Origin: Cunninghamia lanceolata | Lineage: Eukaryota; Streptophyta; Pinopsida; Cupressales; Cupressaceae | Assembly (NCBI GenBank): GCA_027924645.1 | Contig: BSBN01001017.1 | Location: 9,884,501 to 9,948,500 of the forward strand | Length of the DNA stretch: 64,000 nucleotides | Direction of reading: 5' to 3' | Part shown: positions 34,348-45,925 of the stretch, in pieces | Layout: each line of letters starts with the position of its first letter | Position numbering within the stretch: the first letter of the stretch is position 1 | Translations under genes and position numbers: made by a program | The notes under the pieces: generated by a model | Databases searched by the model: none | Told to the model about the DNA's origin: nothing | Seen by the model: the letters and a program-made list of their open reading frames with translations, nothing else

Positions 34348-35056
34348 ACCCTCTCCACTCAAGATTGCTTGTCCTCAAGCAACTATAATTAGGTACCTAA
34401 AGTAATATTTACTAACATTATAATTTATTAGGTTTCCCTTATATAAAATAACATTACACTCACCAATAATATAAAATAACCGCTATAAAATGTAACAATT
34501 TAATATAGCTAATAAACTATAGTGCCATAAAATAATAATTTATAAATTTGGGTTTACCCTTTTAAAATTTCAGCACTAAATTTTATAAATAATTTATTTT
34601 ATAACTATATTTTATTAAGGTTTATGTACACCATAAATACTTTGGGTTAAATATTTTGGCGTATATTTTAATTTGGCCTTTCCCTCATAGGTTACCCATA
34701 GATGAAATTACTTATAAGAACTAAATAGAGATGTTTAATATATATTTATTTTCAAATTATATTTTAATTATTCTTTTTTATTATTTCATTTAGTATAATT
34801 TTATGGTTATTCAGAGTTGTTTTATTTTTATTTATTTATTTTTATCTCATTTACTCATTATTTATTACATATTTGTAAGTAAATTTTAATTTTTTAATGT
34901 TGCATCATAAATATATATTTTTTAAAATATATATATTTTAGCAATGTATTAAACAAGATTATTCCAACAATTCATGAAATTCATACCTAAGTTTTTCATT
35001 GATTTTTTTTATTTTTATTTTTTCATAGGATGGCAGGATCACTGCTCTAATACCAC
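34348..35056 (-). other. Internal region 1 of the triple-LTR array
   Basis: On the minus strand it starts at the primer site TGGTATTAGAGCAG (one change from TGGTATCAGAGC) and ends with GCTTGAGGACAAGCAATCTT then GAGTGGAGAGGGT, the purine tract before LTR A. In between it is AT-rich and non-coding. Confidence 0.85.
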
Positions 35057-36992
35057 TGTAATGTCCCCTTCTAGTAAGCCGAAATTTTTCACAACCTTGT
35101 ACAATTTCAACTTAGTAAAAGAGAACATTAGTAATCTACTTATCATTTATTTCAACATATAATCATTAAGACAATAACATATTAGATCATATTCACATTA
35201 TATTTCATATAATTCATTTCATCATCATGCATTATAATATTCCTAATTCATAAACACATTCACATATATGTTATTCTTTTTTATCATTGGTTCATGATAT
35301 GACTTGTGAGGGACTTATGGTACACTCTTGCGTTAACCAGCTCTAAATCACCAAGTATGATTTCATTAAGGAAATAGTTCCACCATCTCTTACAGAGACC
35401 CAAAGGTTTCACTCACACACGGAGTCCCTCGCCATTTGGCTCGTGGGATTTCACTCACACACGGAGTACCTCATCCAGACGAGAGTCACCATCCGTAGAG
35501 CAAAATTAACTTTTACAAGTTCTTCCAGGGCCAAGGATTTCACCCACACACGGGGTTCCTCATCACTTGGCTTGAGGGACTTACGTCCAGTCGAGAGATA
35601 CCTAGGCTAAAACAAACTATTCCAACTACGTCATACCTTAGAGGTGATAGAGGGGTTAAAGGGAGAGTCCTAGTCAGCTCCAAGCATATCACCAACTTAT
35701 CTTTTCATTGATTTCATAAATATCATAATTGTTCTTATTATCATTTAACATAAGATGCCTTATATTAGACATCATGGTCTTATATCAAAATTGATCATAT
35801 ATCATTGACATTTATTCATTATATTAGTTTATCCCTATGCAATTCATAGTTTGTTTTAGTGTATTTATCTATCATTTACAACATGCATATATTTATTCTT
35901 TAATATATAATAATCTTACCATTTATTTGAACAAATTAAATATAAATACTTACTTACCTGCTGTAGCTTACCTGGGATTCGTTACCTATGGTTGCTGTCT
36001 TCTTTCTTTTTTCCATTATTTTCCTTGCTGAATGGAATGATTAATATAATTTTTATTGTATTGTTGTTGCCGTTTATATATTTTTATTGTACATATCTCT
36101 ATATATTAATTTATGATATGTTTCCTACTTATGACTCAATGTAGATCTAAATATATGTATTTATCCGATACTCTTTTTATATTTTCTTCCGATGATCTTT
36201 TCCTTCTATCTCACAACATTTATTTATTTATTTTTCAAGGGATATGTTTCAAAGAGGCACGTCTCTTATTATATTTAACTCCCTTATCATAAGAGGATAG
36301 GTTAAAAAATCTTTATTTATATTATTTGTATTTATATTATATCATTATATATTATTTATTTTATATTATTTATATTATATCATTTATATCATAATAAATG
36401 ATATATGATTTATATTTATATTACAATATAAGATAATAATAATAATATTTGTATTTATATTATTAGATATATTTATAATATATTATTTATTAATGTGATC
36501 GCTGGTGTCAACCAACTTAATTGCTGCACTTATAAATATCCTTCTTCACAAGCATGGGAGCTCTTTTATCTTATTTTATTCACAAGCATATAATATGGTG
36601 GGATAATGTTTTTATCTTATTAGACTTTTATGATTTTATTTTGAATTTGACCTTTTGTTTAACCGTATTACTTTGCCTTATTCCAAATTACTTTACTTTC
36701 TAAATTATTCTTCATAATATTTATTTTCATATATAATAATATATCTTATTAATTATTCACATAAATATTATATTAAAATATATATTTATAATATATCTCG
36801 TTAATTAAATATATATATATATATTTCATATATTTTATAATATTTATATTATATTAAATTAATAATATTATTTATTAAATAATACATATTAATAATATAT
36901 TTTAAATAAATATATTATATATTTAGTTTATACAAGGCTAACTTATTATTTAAATAAATGATTCAATTATAAATCATTATAGGGACATGACA
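35057..36992 (-). mobile_element. LTR B of the triple-LTR array
   Basis: 1936 bp. It differs from A and C by indels, including loss of the GCTTGGTGGTAAAAGACATA block near 36270 and of a block near 36550. Confidence 0.9.
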
Positions 36993-37709
36993 ACCCTCTC
37001 CACTCAAGATTGCTTGTCCTCAAGCAACTATAATTAGGTACCTAAAGTAATATTTAATAACATTATAATTTATTAGGTTTCCCTTATATAAAATAACATT
37101 ATACTCACCAATAATATAAAATAACCTCTATAAAATGTAACAACTTAATATAGCTAATAAACTATAATGCCATAAAATAATAATTTATAAATTTGGGTTT
37201 ACCCTTTTAAAATTTTAACACTAAATTTTATAAATAATTTATTTTATAACTATATTTTATTAAGGTTTATGTACACCATAAATACTTTGGGTTAAATATT
37301 TTGGCTTAATTGTTTACGTATATTTTAATTTGGCTTTTCCCTCATAGGTTACCCATAGATGAAATTACTTATAAGAACTAAATAGAGATGTTTAATATAT
37401 ATTTATTTTCAAATTATATTTTAATTTTTTTTATTATTATTTCATTTAGTATAACTTTATTGTTATTAGAGTTGTTTTATTTTTATTTATTTTTTTATCT
37501 CATTTACTCATTATTTATTACATATTTGTAAGTAAATTTTAATTTTTTAATGTTGCATCATAAATATATATTTTTTAAAATATATATATTTTAGCAATGT
37601 ATTAAACAACATTATTTCAGCAATTCATGAAATTCATACCTATGTTTTTCATTGATTTTTTTAATTTTTATTTTTTCACAGGATGGCAGGCTCACTGCTC
37701 TGATACCAC
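36993..37709 (-). other. Internal region 2 of the triple-LTR array
   Basis: It matches internal 1 closely. The primer site on the minus strand is the intact TGGTATCAGAGCAG (37708-37695). Non-coding. Confidence 0.85.
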
Positions 37710-39787
37710 TGTAATGTCCCCTTCTAGTAAGCTGAAATTTTTCACAACCTTACACAATTTCAACTTAGTAAAAGAGAACATTAGTAATCTACTTATCATT
37801 TATTTCAACATATAATCATTAAGACTATAACATATTAGATCATATTCACATTATATTTCATATAATTCATTTCATCATCATGCATTATAATATTCCTAAT
37901 TCATAAACACATTTACATATATGTTATTCTTTTTTATCATTGGTTCATGATATGACTTGTGAGGGACTTATGGTAGACTCTTGCGTTAACCAACTCTAAA
38001 TCACCAAGTATGATTTCATTAAGGAAATAGTTCCACCATCTCTTATGGAGACCCAAAGGTTTCACTCACACATAGAGTCCCTCACCATTTGGCTCGTGGG
38101 ATTTCACTCACACACAGAGTACCTCATCCAGACAAGAGTCACCATCCGTAGAGCAACAAGTTCTTCCAGGCCCAAGGATTTCACCCACACACAGGGTTCC
38201 TCATCACTTGGCTCGAGGGACTTACGTCCAGTCGAGAGATACCTAGGCTAAAACAAACTATTCCAACTATGTCATACCTTAGAGGTGATAGAGGGGTTAA
38301 AGAGAGAGTCCTAGTCAGCTCCAAGCATATCACCAACTTATCTTTTCATTGATTTCATAAATATCATAATTGTTCTTATTATCATTTAACATAAGATGTC
38401 TTATATTAGACATCATGGTCTTATATCAAAATTGATCATATATCATTGACATTTATTCATTATATTAGTTTATCCCTATGCAATTCATAGTTTGTTTTAG
38501 TGTATTTATCTATCATTTACAACATGCATATATTTATTCTTTTATATATAATAATCTTACCATTTATTTGAACAAATTAAATATAAATACTTACTTACCT
38601 GCTATAGCTTACCTAGGATTCGTTACGTATGGTTATCGTCTTCTTTCTTTTTTCCATTATTTTCCTTGTTGAATGGAATGATTAATATAATTTTTATTGT
38701 ATTGTTGTTGCCGTTTATATATTTTTTAATATATATTTTATACACTTTTATTGCTGATGTACATATCTCTATATATTAATTTATGATATGTTTCCTACTT
38801 ATGACTCAATGTAGGTCAAAATATATGTATTTATCCGATACTCTTTTTATATTTTCTTCCGATGATCTTTTCCTTCTATCTCACAACATTTATTTATTTC
38901 TTTTTCAAGGGATATGTTTCGAAGAGGCACGTCTCTTATTATGCTTGGTGGTAAAAGACATATTTAACCCTCTTATAATTTCTATTATTTTATATTAATT
39001 CCCTTTTGTGGTAAAACCAGTTCTAACCATACTTAACTCCCTTATCATAAGAGGATAGGTTAAAAGATCTTTATTTATATTATTTGTATTTATATCATTA
39101 TATATTATTTATATTATATCATTTATATCATAATAAATGATATATGATTTATATTTATATTACAATATAAGATAATAATAATAATATTTGTATTTATATT
39201 ATTAGATATATTTATAATATATTATTTATTAATGTGATCGCTGATGTCAACCAACTTAATTGCTACACTTATAAATATCCTTCTTCGGCCTCCCCTTAAT
39301 CTTTTTAAAGTATATTATTTATATAATACATATAGTATAAATAAGTATGGGAGCTCTTTTATCTTATTTTATTCGCAAGCATATAATATGGTGGGATAAT
39401 ATTTTTATCTTATTAGACTTTTATAATTTTATTTTGAATTTGACCTTTTGTTTAACCGTATTACTTTGCCTTATTCCAAATTACTTTACTTTCTAAATTA
39501 TTCTTCGTAATATTTATTTTCATATATAATAATATATCTTATTAATTATTCACATAAATATTATATTAAAATATTTATATTTATAATATATCTAGTTAAT
39601 TAAATATATATATATATATTTCATATATTTTATAATATTTATATTATATTAAATTAATAATAATATTTATTAAATAATACATATTAATAATATATTTTAA
39701 ATAAATATATTATATATTTAGTTTATACAAGGCTAACTTATTATTTAAATAAATGACTCAATTATAAATCATTATAGGGACATGACA
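37710..39787 (-). mobile_element. LTR C of the triple-LTR array
   Basis: 2078 bp. It retains the GCTTGGTGGTAAAAGACATA block missing from B and carries an extra TTTTTAATATATATTTTATA segment near 38725. Confidence 0.9.
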
Positions 39788-40371
39788 ATAAGTGCCCTCC
39801 TACTAAGTGCATCTGCCACCTTATTGACTTGGCCTTTCTTATGTTTTATGGTGAAGGTATAGGCTTGTAGATACTCCTCCCATTTCATATGTCTATGACT
39901 GAGTTTGTCCTGCCCATTCAAGAAACTTAGAGCATGATTGTCAGTAAAAACAAAAAAATCTTTGGGCAATAAGTAGTGCATCCATTTCTTAAGTGCTTGA
40001 ACCATAGCATATAACTCTAGATCGTATGATGAATACTTTTTCTTTGCCTCATTCAGCCTTTCACTGAAAAATGCAACTGGTCAGCCCTCTTGGCTTAAAA
40101 CAGCCCCTATTGCTTGGTTACTAGCATCACACTCAATGGTAAAAACCTTATCAAAATCAAGAAGCACAAGTATAGGTTGTTGGGCTAGTCTTTTCTTCAA
40201 ATATTAAAACCCTTTATCAGCTTCATTAGTCCAAGAAAACTTACCCTTATTACCTCCTTTGATGGTGTCAAGGATTGGTGCACATATGTGGTTGAAGTTC
40301 TTTATGAATTTTATATAAAATCTAGCAAGTCCATGAAAACTCCTCACATCTCCCTTGGATTTTGGAGTTGG
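39788..40371 (-). pseudogene. Chromovirus RNase H, interrupted at its C-terminal end
   Basis: Reading leftward from the RT stop: [15 protein letters not shown] (the RT thumb-connection motif), IECDASNQAIGAVLSQEG, a stop (GCTGACC, probably from Arg CGA), PVAFFSERLNEAKKKYSSYD, then VFTDNHAL and VADALSRRAL. The RNase H acidic residues in CDAS, TDN and ADAL are present. A TAA also breaks the segment near 40205. The last four codons of the 39772-40005 frame come from the inner LTR. The polyprotein continues at 32308 on the far side of the insertion. Confidence 0.85.
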
Positions 40372-41112
40372 TCAACTGAGAATAGCATCTACCTTGGAAG
40401 GATCCATCTTCAAACTTCCCTTGGAAATGACAAAGCCAAGATACACCAACTCTTCTTTCATGAAGTCACACTTATCCAAGTTTATCATAAATTTCTCCTC
40501 ATGTAGCCTCTTTAGTACCATGTCAAGGTGCCTCAAATGTTCTTCTTTGGACCTGCTAAAAATAAGAATTTCATCTAGATAAACCACAACAAACTTTCCA
40601 ATGAAAGGTTTCAATACCTCATTCATAAGGTGCATGAAAGTACTAGGTGCATTGGACAGCCCAAAGGGCATCACCAACCATTCATGGAGGCCCTCATTGG
40701 TCTTAAAAGTTGTCTTCCACTCATCCCCCTCTTTGATCCTTATGTGATGACAACCACTTTTCAAATCAATCTTTGAGAAATAACAAGCTCCCCCCAAATA
40801 GTCCATGAGATCTTCTATCCTGGGCATAGGAAATCTATACCGAATTGTTATCCTATTTATGGCTCTAGAATAAGTACAAAGCCTCCATTTCCCATCCTTC
40901 TTGGGTGCTAAGACAGTAGGCACAGCACATGGGCTCAAACTTTTTCTCACTAGGCCTTTGTCTAACAATTCTTGCACTTGTTTTGCAATCTCCTCATTTT
41001 GGGCTCGGGTCATTTTGTAGGCAGCCTTGTTAGGTAGTGTGGCTCCTAGAATCAGATCTATGTGGTGACTTATATCTTTGATTGGAGGCAAGGAATTAGG
41101 CATACCATCCAC
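40372..41112 (-). CDS. Chromovirus reverse transcriptase, active site altered
   Basis: The 246-codon frame carries the RT motifs in order: LVRKSLSPCAVPTVLAPKKD, WRLCTYSRAIN, RYRFPMPRIEDLMD, FSKIDLKSGCHHIRI (Asp116), WLVMPFGLSNAPSTF and VVVYLDEILIFS. The usual YxDD box is YLDE here (residues 178-181), replacing the second catalytic aspartate with glutamate, and CTDSRAIN has become CTYSRAIN. The frame ends at a TGA in AILS*PTPKSK where the family has Trp. The enzyme is therefore expected to be inactive. Confidence 0.9.
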   Translation of the reverse strand: MDGMPNSLPPIKDISHHIDLILGATLPNKAAYKMTRAQNEEIAKQVQELLDKGLVRKSLSPCAVPTVLAPKKDGKWRLCTYSRAINRITIRYRFPMPRIEDLMDYLGGACYFSKIDLKSGCHHIRIKEGDEWKTTFKTNEGLHEWLVMPFGLSNAPSTFMHLMNEVLKPFIGKFVVVYLDEILIFSRSKEEHLRHLDMVLKRLHEEKFMINLDKCDFMKEELVYLGFVISKGSLKMDPSKVDAILS

Positions 41113-41163
41113 TACAATGTCTCTATACTTCTCTAATAAATTTTGAACTTTACTAGGAATAGG

Positions 41164-41817
41164 TTATCTCTTATTTGTGGACAAAACAGACCTGCACTTT
41201 GGCTTGACAATCAAGGAAAATCCTAGACCCCCTTCTTCTTTCAAGGTTTGCAAAAATTCTTTTTCCCCAACCACCATGACACTAGAACCCACTTGTTTAT
41301 CTAGGCCTTCATCCGCCAAAGGATTCAAGGTAAAAGACTCACCATTCTTTGTGATAGTACAGATATTCTTTTGCCCATCATGTTGTGCATTAAGATCATA
41401 CTGCCATGGACGTCCTAGGAGCAGATGGCAAGCATCCATGGGGATCACATCACATAGGACTCTATCCCTATACCCCCCAATTTGAAAGTCTACCCAAGAT
41501 TGCTCATTTACAAGTACTTGTTGACCCTTATTTAACCAAGACACCTTATAAGGGTTAGAATGAGGAATTCTTTTCAATCCTAACTTCTCAACCATTTCTA
41601 ATGATACCAAATTACCTGTAGATCCTGAATCAACTATAACTTTACATACCTTTCCACTGGATTTGCAAGAAGTTCTAAAAAGTGACTTCCTCTGTGGTGG
41701 CTCCTTGGCACTTGGCACCTTCAAGAGAGTTCTCCTCATCATTAGGCTTTCTCCATACTCTGGATCTGCAGATTTAGGTGGTGTGTTGACACTTTGACAG
41801 TCCTCTTCTTGTACCAA
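41164..41817 (-). CDS. Chromovirus aspartic protease region
   Basis: The 217-codon frame has the retroviral protease active site as VIVDSGSTGNLVS (Asp63, Ser64, Gly65) and the distal DACHLLLGRPWQYD motif typical of plant gypsy proteases. The first 50 residues are the linker from the gag zinc knuckle. The C-terminal part leads to the RT, from which it is separated by a stop around 41163 and about 50 bp. Confidence 0.85.
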   Translation of the reverse strand: MVQEEDCQSVNTPPKSADPEYGESLMMRRTLLKVPSAKEPPQRKSLFRTSCKSSGKVCKVIVDSGSTGNLVSLEMVEKLGLKRIPHSNPYKVSWLNKGQQVLVNEQSWVDFQIGGYRDRVLCDVIPMDACHLLLGRPWQYDLNAQHDGQKNICTITKNGESFTLNPLADEGLDKQVGSSVMVVGEKEFLQTLKEEGGLGFSLIVKPKCRSVLSTNKR

Positions 41818-41859
41818 CTGATTTCTTCTTTATCCTCCATGGGAACTAGATCCTTGCTT

Positions 41860-42444
41860 CTATGGATATTTGAAGGCTGGATGTCCCACTTGGTTGCAGT
41901 TATAGCATATGTCTGTGAAGGTGTTAGAACCCCTTCCTGGGCCACCAAATCTGCCTCTCCCATTTGGCCTTCTTCCTCTAAAACTTCCTCTACTACTTGA
42001 GTCTCCACTTTGTTCATTGGAACTAGACTCCCCTTGCTGCTTTTGGGACTGATTTCTGCCCCCAAAACTGCCTCTTCCTCTGAAATTTCTACCTCTACCT
42101 CTTCCTTGCTGCTCCTGCCTTCTCTTCAACTTCTCTTCTGCCTTACATGCCACTTGGAAGCACTCTTCTACTGTCTTAGGGGTCACTAGGCTCATCTCAT
42201 CTTGGATTCTGAACCTTAGGCCATTCAAATACCTGGCCACTCTCTCCTTCTCGTTCTCCACAAGGCCACACCTCATACTAAGCTTGTGAAACTCCTTAGT
42301 ATAGGTGGCTATGTCCATGTCCCTTTGCTTCAGGTTCTGCAGCCTCCTAAACACTTGCACTTCATGATCTTCAGGAAGAAATTGTGTCTTCAATTTTCTT
42401 ACCATTCTTTCCCATGAAGTTACCATGTTCTTACCCTCTTTCAC
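41860..42444 (-). CDS. Chromovirus gag, C-terminal part with zinc knuckle
   Basis: The 194-codon frame contains the retrotransposon gag core (MVRKLKTQFLPEDHEVQVF, LKQRDMDIATYTKEFHKL, RYLNGLRFRIQDEM). An Arg/Gly-rich stretch (RGRGRNFRGRGSFGGR) and a zinc knuckle CYNCNQVGHPAFKYP follow, where the last Cys of CX2CX4HX4C is Tyr. The frame stops just after the knuckle. Upstream, a TAG in LTW*NYYQGER separates it from the N-terminal gag ORF. The family has Trp-Trp there, so the stop is a G to A change. Confidence 0.85.
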   Translation of the reverse strand: MKEGKNMVTSWERMVRKLKTQFLPEDHEVQVFRRLQNLKQRDMDIATYTKEFHKLSMRCGLVENEKERVARYLNGLRFRIQDEMSLVTPKTVEECFQVACKAEEKLKRRQEQQGRGRGRNFRGRGSFGGRNQSQKQQGESSSNEQSGDSSSRGSFRGRRPNGRGRFGGPGRGSNTFTDICYNCNQVGHPAFKYP

Positions 42445-42567
42445 TCTCTCTCCTTGGTAGTAATTCTACCAAGTCAAAGCAGCCCCATTCAATTTGGTCT
42501 TGGCAAACTTAACCTTTTTGTTATCTACCATCTCCTTGTATTCAAAGTAGTTGTTCATGGCATCCAC

Positions 42568-42858
42568 TCACTCTTGTAATGCCTTAGCATTCATTTTTCC
42601 TCCATACATTGGTATATCTATCTTCACTTTAGTGGCTTCTGCTTTCATTGTTTTCAAGGCTCCAATGAACCTTCTCTCTTTAGGAGGCATCTCCTCTTTA
42701 GGATGGTCTTCCTCTCCATCCTCTTCCTCCTCTACTGAGGTACTCTCTTCCTTAGTTTTCATTTTCTTTTTCTCTAAGGCCTTTACCTTCTCTCTCAAGG
42801 CCTTCAACTCTCTTGCAACTGCAGATCCACCTTTTGGAGGCATTGTCACACACCTCAC
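42568..42858 (-). CDS. Chromovirus gag, N-terminal part
   Basis: The frame starts MRCVTMPPKGGSAVAREL, has a short Lys/Glu-rich coiled stretch (LREKVKALEKKKMKTKEEST) and ends at a TGA in KALQE*VDAMNNYF, where gag normally has Trp. The next codons (NNYFEYKEM, KVKFAKTKLNGAALTW) continue in the same frame toward the C-terminal gag ORF. Confidence 0.8.
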   Translation of the reverse strand: MRCVTMPPKGGSAVARELKALREKVKALEKKKMKTKEESTSVEEEEDGEEDHPKEEMPPKERRFIGALKTMKAEATKVKIDIPMYGGKMNAKALQE

Positions 42859-42895
42859 TCACAAATTCTCTTCACAACTTTCTGAAATTAGACTA

Positions 42896-42907
42896 GCTCT
42901 GATACCA
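42896..42907 (-). promoter_or_regulatory. Primer-binding site, initiator-Met tRNA
   Basis: TGGTATCAGAGC on the minus strand, a perfect 12-base match to the plant initiator-Met primer site, six bases from the 5' LTR end. Confidence 0.9.
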
Positions 42908-42913
42908 CTCTAA

Positions 42914-44407
42914 TGCAAAGACACTAGATGGATGGATGATTCATCAATAGGCCTCTCAAACCTTGAGGCATGTATGGGGAATTTCACTTCATCCAAAACA
43001 GTCTTCCTAAGCATTGAACTCTTGAACCAAGAGTACCCTTCATGGATATGACATCAAATGACTCACTTGGTTGAGGGCAGACATGTCAGGGGTTTCAAGA
43101 CAATCTCTACAACCTTCCCGCATCAAAAGTTAGGGTTTGACACACAGAGAAAGGGTACTTGCTTCATAAACCCCTTGAACTCCTAGTAGCCCTATATCAG
43201 TGGACAACTGGGAATATCTTTTGATAGAGACCTTTCTCCAAAATTCTAAAACCAGTTCCAAATACCATCCATGGAGACACATAACATATGTGAAAATGAC
43301 TTTGGGTTTCTTTGGAGCATGTGCCAAAAAACTTGACTGGCAGTTCTGTCCAGAGCCCCAATTAGGCCTATTTTTCAAAGAGACTGCCCCTCAATGACTT
43401 CACAAAACAAAACCAACTATTGGAACATGTTAGCTAGGTGCCCAAACTAGAGATTCAACAAGTTTTAAGGTTCTACAATAGACTGTACGGTCTTAAAAGA
43501 CTAGGGTCACTTCAAAAGGCTTAACACATGATCTTGTCAAGCCAACTCTAACAAAACTTAGGCAAAACTTGTTTCTCCACCCTGCAAGTGATCCAATCAA
43601 CAAAAACATGATTTCACATACCCATTCCACTAGTTCTATGGTGATGAGAAATAGTGGAATGGTCAGATTCCCATCGTTTGAACAAAACCCTAGTTAAGGG
43701 TTTTAGCGACCTGTCTACAGAAAAATAGTTATAAAATTGCTCAAAACTATTGTCAAGGGCCCAAACCAAATTCAAAGCAAACCTAACATCATCCTCTATC
43801 AATACAGTATACAGTGGGATTATGACAGTCCTGTACTAAGACAGGGTACGCCTGTAATAGAAAAAAAAACACCAGAAATTGCAGATAAAGAACAAAGTTT
43901 TGTATTTCTTCTTGAAAATCTTCAACTTCATGCCCTGCACAATGTGTGAGAGGCATTTTATAAATGTCCACATCATTATCAAGTAGTTTGGGGTGAATTA
44001 GTAACTGAAAACCAACTCTGCAACCTCCAAACTGTTCACTATCACCTTCTAACTAATGTGTTTTGTTTACAATGAGGACAATTCGTCTACAAGACTACTT
44101 CAAACTCCACTAAAGCAATGGTATCATGCCATGGATGACTCCAAACATGAATTCCACTCCATTTTCACACTTATGGAGGGTTTGACCATAGTTGACCAAC
44201 TAGGTCTTAATTGCCTACATGTAAACAATTGGCACCAAGGCCTTACAAGATGATTGCAAATGACTTCAACATGCTTCAAGGTGGTCACAAGACCTTATTA
44301 CAATTCAACAGGATGGTATTCAAGACCTTATGACATCTTAAATGGAAAACCAAAACATAGCCTCGTGATAGGACTCATGATAGGCCTCTTGTATAGGTGC
44401 CCCTGCA
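42914..44407 (-). mobile_element. 5' LTR of the chromovirus
   Basis: TGCAAAGACACTAGATGGAT to GGTGCCCCTGCA, 1494 bp, matching the 3' LTR. The ORFs in it have near-identical partners in the 3' LTR and are not genes. Confidence 0.9.
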
Positions 44408-45789
44408 CTAGGTTTCTATTTATCACAATTAAGGTTTCAGATTTGATAACTCTATTTTTCTAAATTTGTTTAGGGTTTTGATCTTTATTGATTTCATCTT
44501 TAGATTAGGGTTTGGATAGATATTGAGTTCTATCTTTTTACCCACCCTTCCACCCTAGATTTGCTTAGCATTATGCCAACTTTTAGGGTTTTCTCCTTGG
44601 TTGATTTACACACTTATATATACTAGATTTTATATTATTCTTCTTTGGCTGATTTAAATCCTTTTATAATATTTTATGAAACCTCCATAGATACATGTGA
44701 ATTGGATGAACTACCTAAAAGCAAACTAAATAGTTCCTATATTAATCCTATGAGAGAAGCAATGCAAATAAGTTTAGATTTACATAATAAATGATAGAGA
44801 AAAATGCACAACAAAAGATATATGCTAGGAAAACCCTTTTGTAAAAAAAAAATAGCCTCCAAATTACCCTTAATGTATTTATGTCACCAACCTCTATCCC
44901 AACCATTTGATATATATGCAAGTCCAAACTTAGAAACCATAAATGGTTTCTAATGTTGTGTGCCAAAACCATGACCCAAAAAGTGGCACCAAAATCTAGG
45001 GCACAAATTCCAATGTCATATCCTCTTGAGTTAACATTCTAGGAATAGAATACAACTCTCTTGTGTCATTAATTCCTCCATCAAACTTGGGTGATCCATT
45101 TTGGACTCTTCCACCTTCTTACAAAATGCTATTATGTGTCATAAGTTGGTCAAACAACTCTCATGACCTCTTGCATGCTCTTATGCATCATAGAATCCCT
45201 TATGCATCTTACAATGTTGTAAATACTATTAAACATTTTACATGATATAGATGCTCTTACAACATGTCATATTTCATTTTACCAATGGTGAATATTGACA
45301 CTTATTTTCCATATGGACACATTATTTTTTAAATTATTTCATAAATACAAACATTAGGAATTGCAAGGTGCATGACATATGATCCTAAAATTCTCCCACT
45401 TGTCATATACCTTGCAAGAGCAAAAGGAAAACCAACAAAATTAAACTAATTATCGAGGACTATAAAGCCCATAACCATGCTACACCAACTGAACTACTGT
45501 ATGCTTATGATCTTCATCAAAGCATCTACAACATCCACCAAGGTGTCCACCATTTTGACATTATGTTGAACACACTAGGATACTGAGAGGGAGGGGGTGA
45601 ATCAATATCAAATCCAACTTCAACTTCTTTGGAACAAATCAAAACTAAGCATTACAATATTAGCATAAACATGAAAGATTAACACAATGCACATCAACAC
45701 ATAACACTAGATGTACGTGGAAAACCCAAGAAGGGGAAAACCACAGTGAAGATTAACTCACAATATATGAAGCTCAAAATAACAACTTT

Positions 45790-45925
45790 GTTTTAGGGCT
45801 ACAACCCAAGGAAGCTACTACTCCTTGTAAAATTTGATTTAGGGTCACTCCCAAGGAAGCTACTACTCCCTGAAGACTTTTTTTAGGGTCACTCCCAAGG
45901 AATCTACTACTCCCTGAATTGAGAA
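45790..45925. repeat. Tandem repeat, about 45-bp unit
   Basis: TTAGGGTCACTCCCAAGGAA followed by GCTACTACTCCCTGAA occurs near 45838 and 45882, with a diverged first copy near 45791 (TTAGGGCTACAACCCAAGGA). Confidence 0.75.

Larger units (their letters stand above)
32314..39787 (-). mobile_element. Triple-LTR array of a short non-autonomous element
   Basis: The array is LTR A (32314-34347), internal 1 (34348-35056), LTR B (35057-36992), internal 2 (36993-37709), LTR C (37710-39787). All LTRs begin TGTAATGTCCCC and end GGGACATGACA on the plus strand. Internal regions of 709 and 717 bp carry only a purine-tract block at one end and a primer site at the other, with no coding. A single insertion of a 4.7 kb element followed by unequal exchange between LTRs explains three LTRs within one pair of ATAAG. 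The 60-72 codon ORFs recurring in each unit are shadows of LTR sequence. Confidence 0.9.
29284..44407 (-). mobile_element. Ty3/gypsy chromovirus with a nested 7.5 kb insertion
   Basis: LTRs of 1493 and 1494 bp flank, in minus-strand order, a primer site (42907-42896), gag, protease, RT, RNase H, integrase and a C-terminal chromodomain. Removing the inner array and one ATAAG leaves about 7.6 kb, a normal size. Domain order RT-RH-IN plus a chromodomain places it in the chromoviruses. Every domain is recognisable but several stops and active-site changes make it dead. Flanks TTTGA (left) and CTAGG (right) do not match, so no target duplication was found. Confidence 0.9.

Noticed and set aside
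33082..38998. Recurring 60-72 codon ORFs (MQFIVCFSVF, MICFLLMTQC)
   Set aside because: They fall at equivalent places in the three LTRs of the array and reflect LTR duplication, with no family resemblance.
42551..42913. 120-codon plus-strand ORF
   Set aside because: Antisense of the gag N-terminal ORF.
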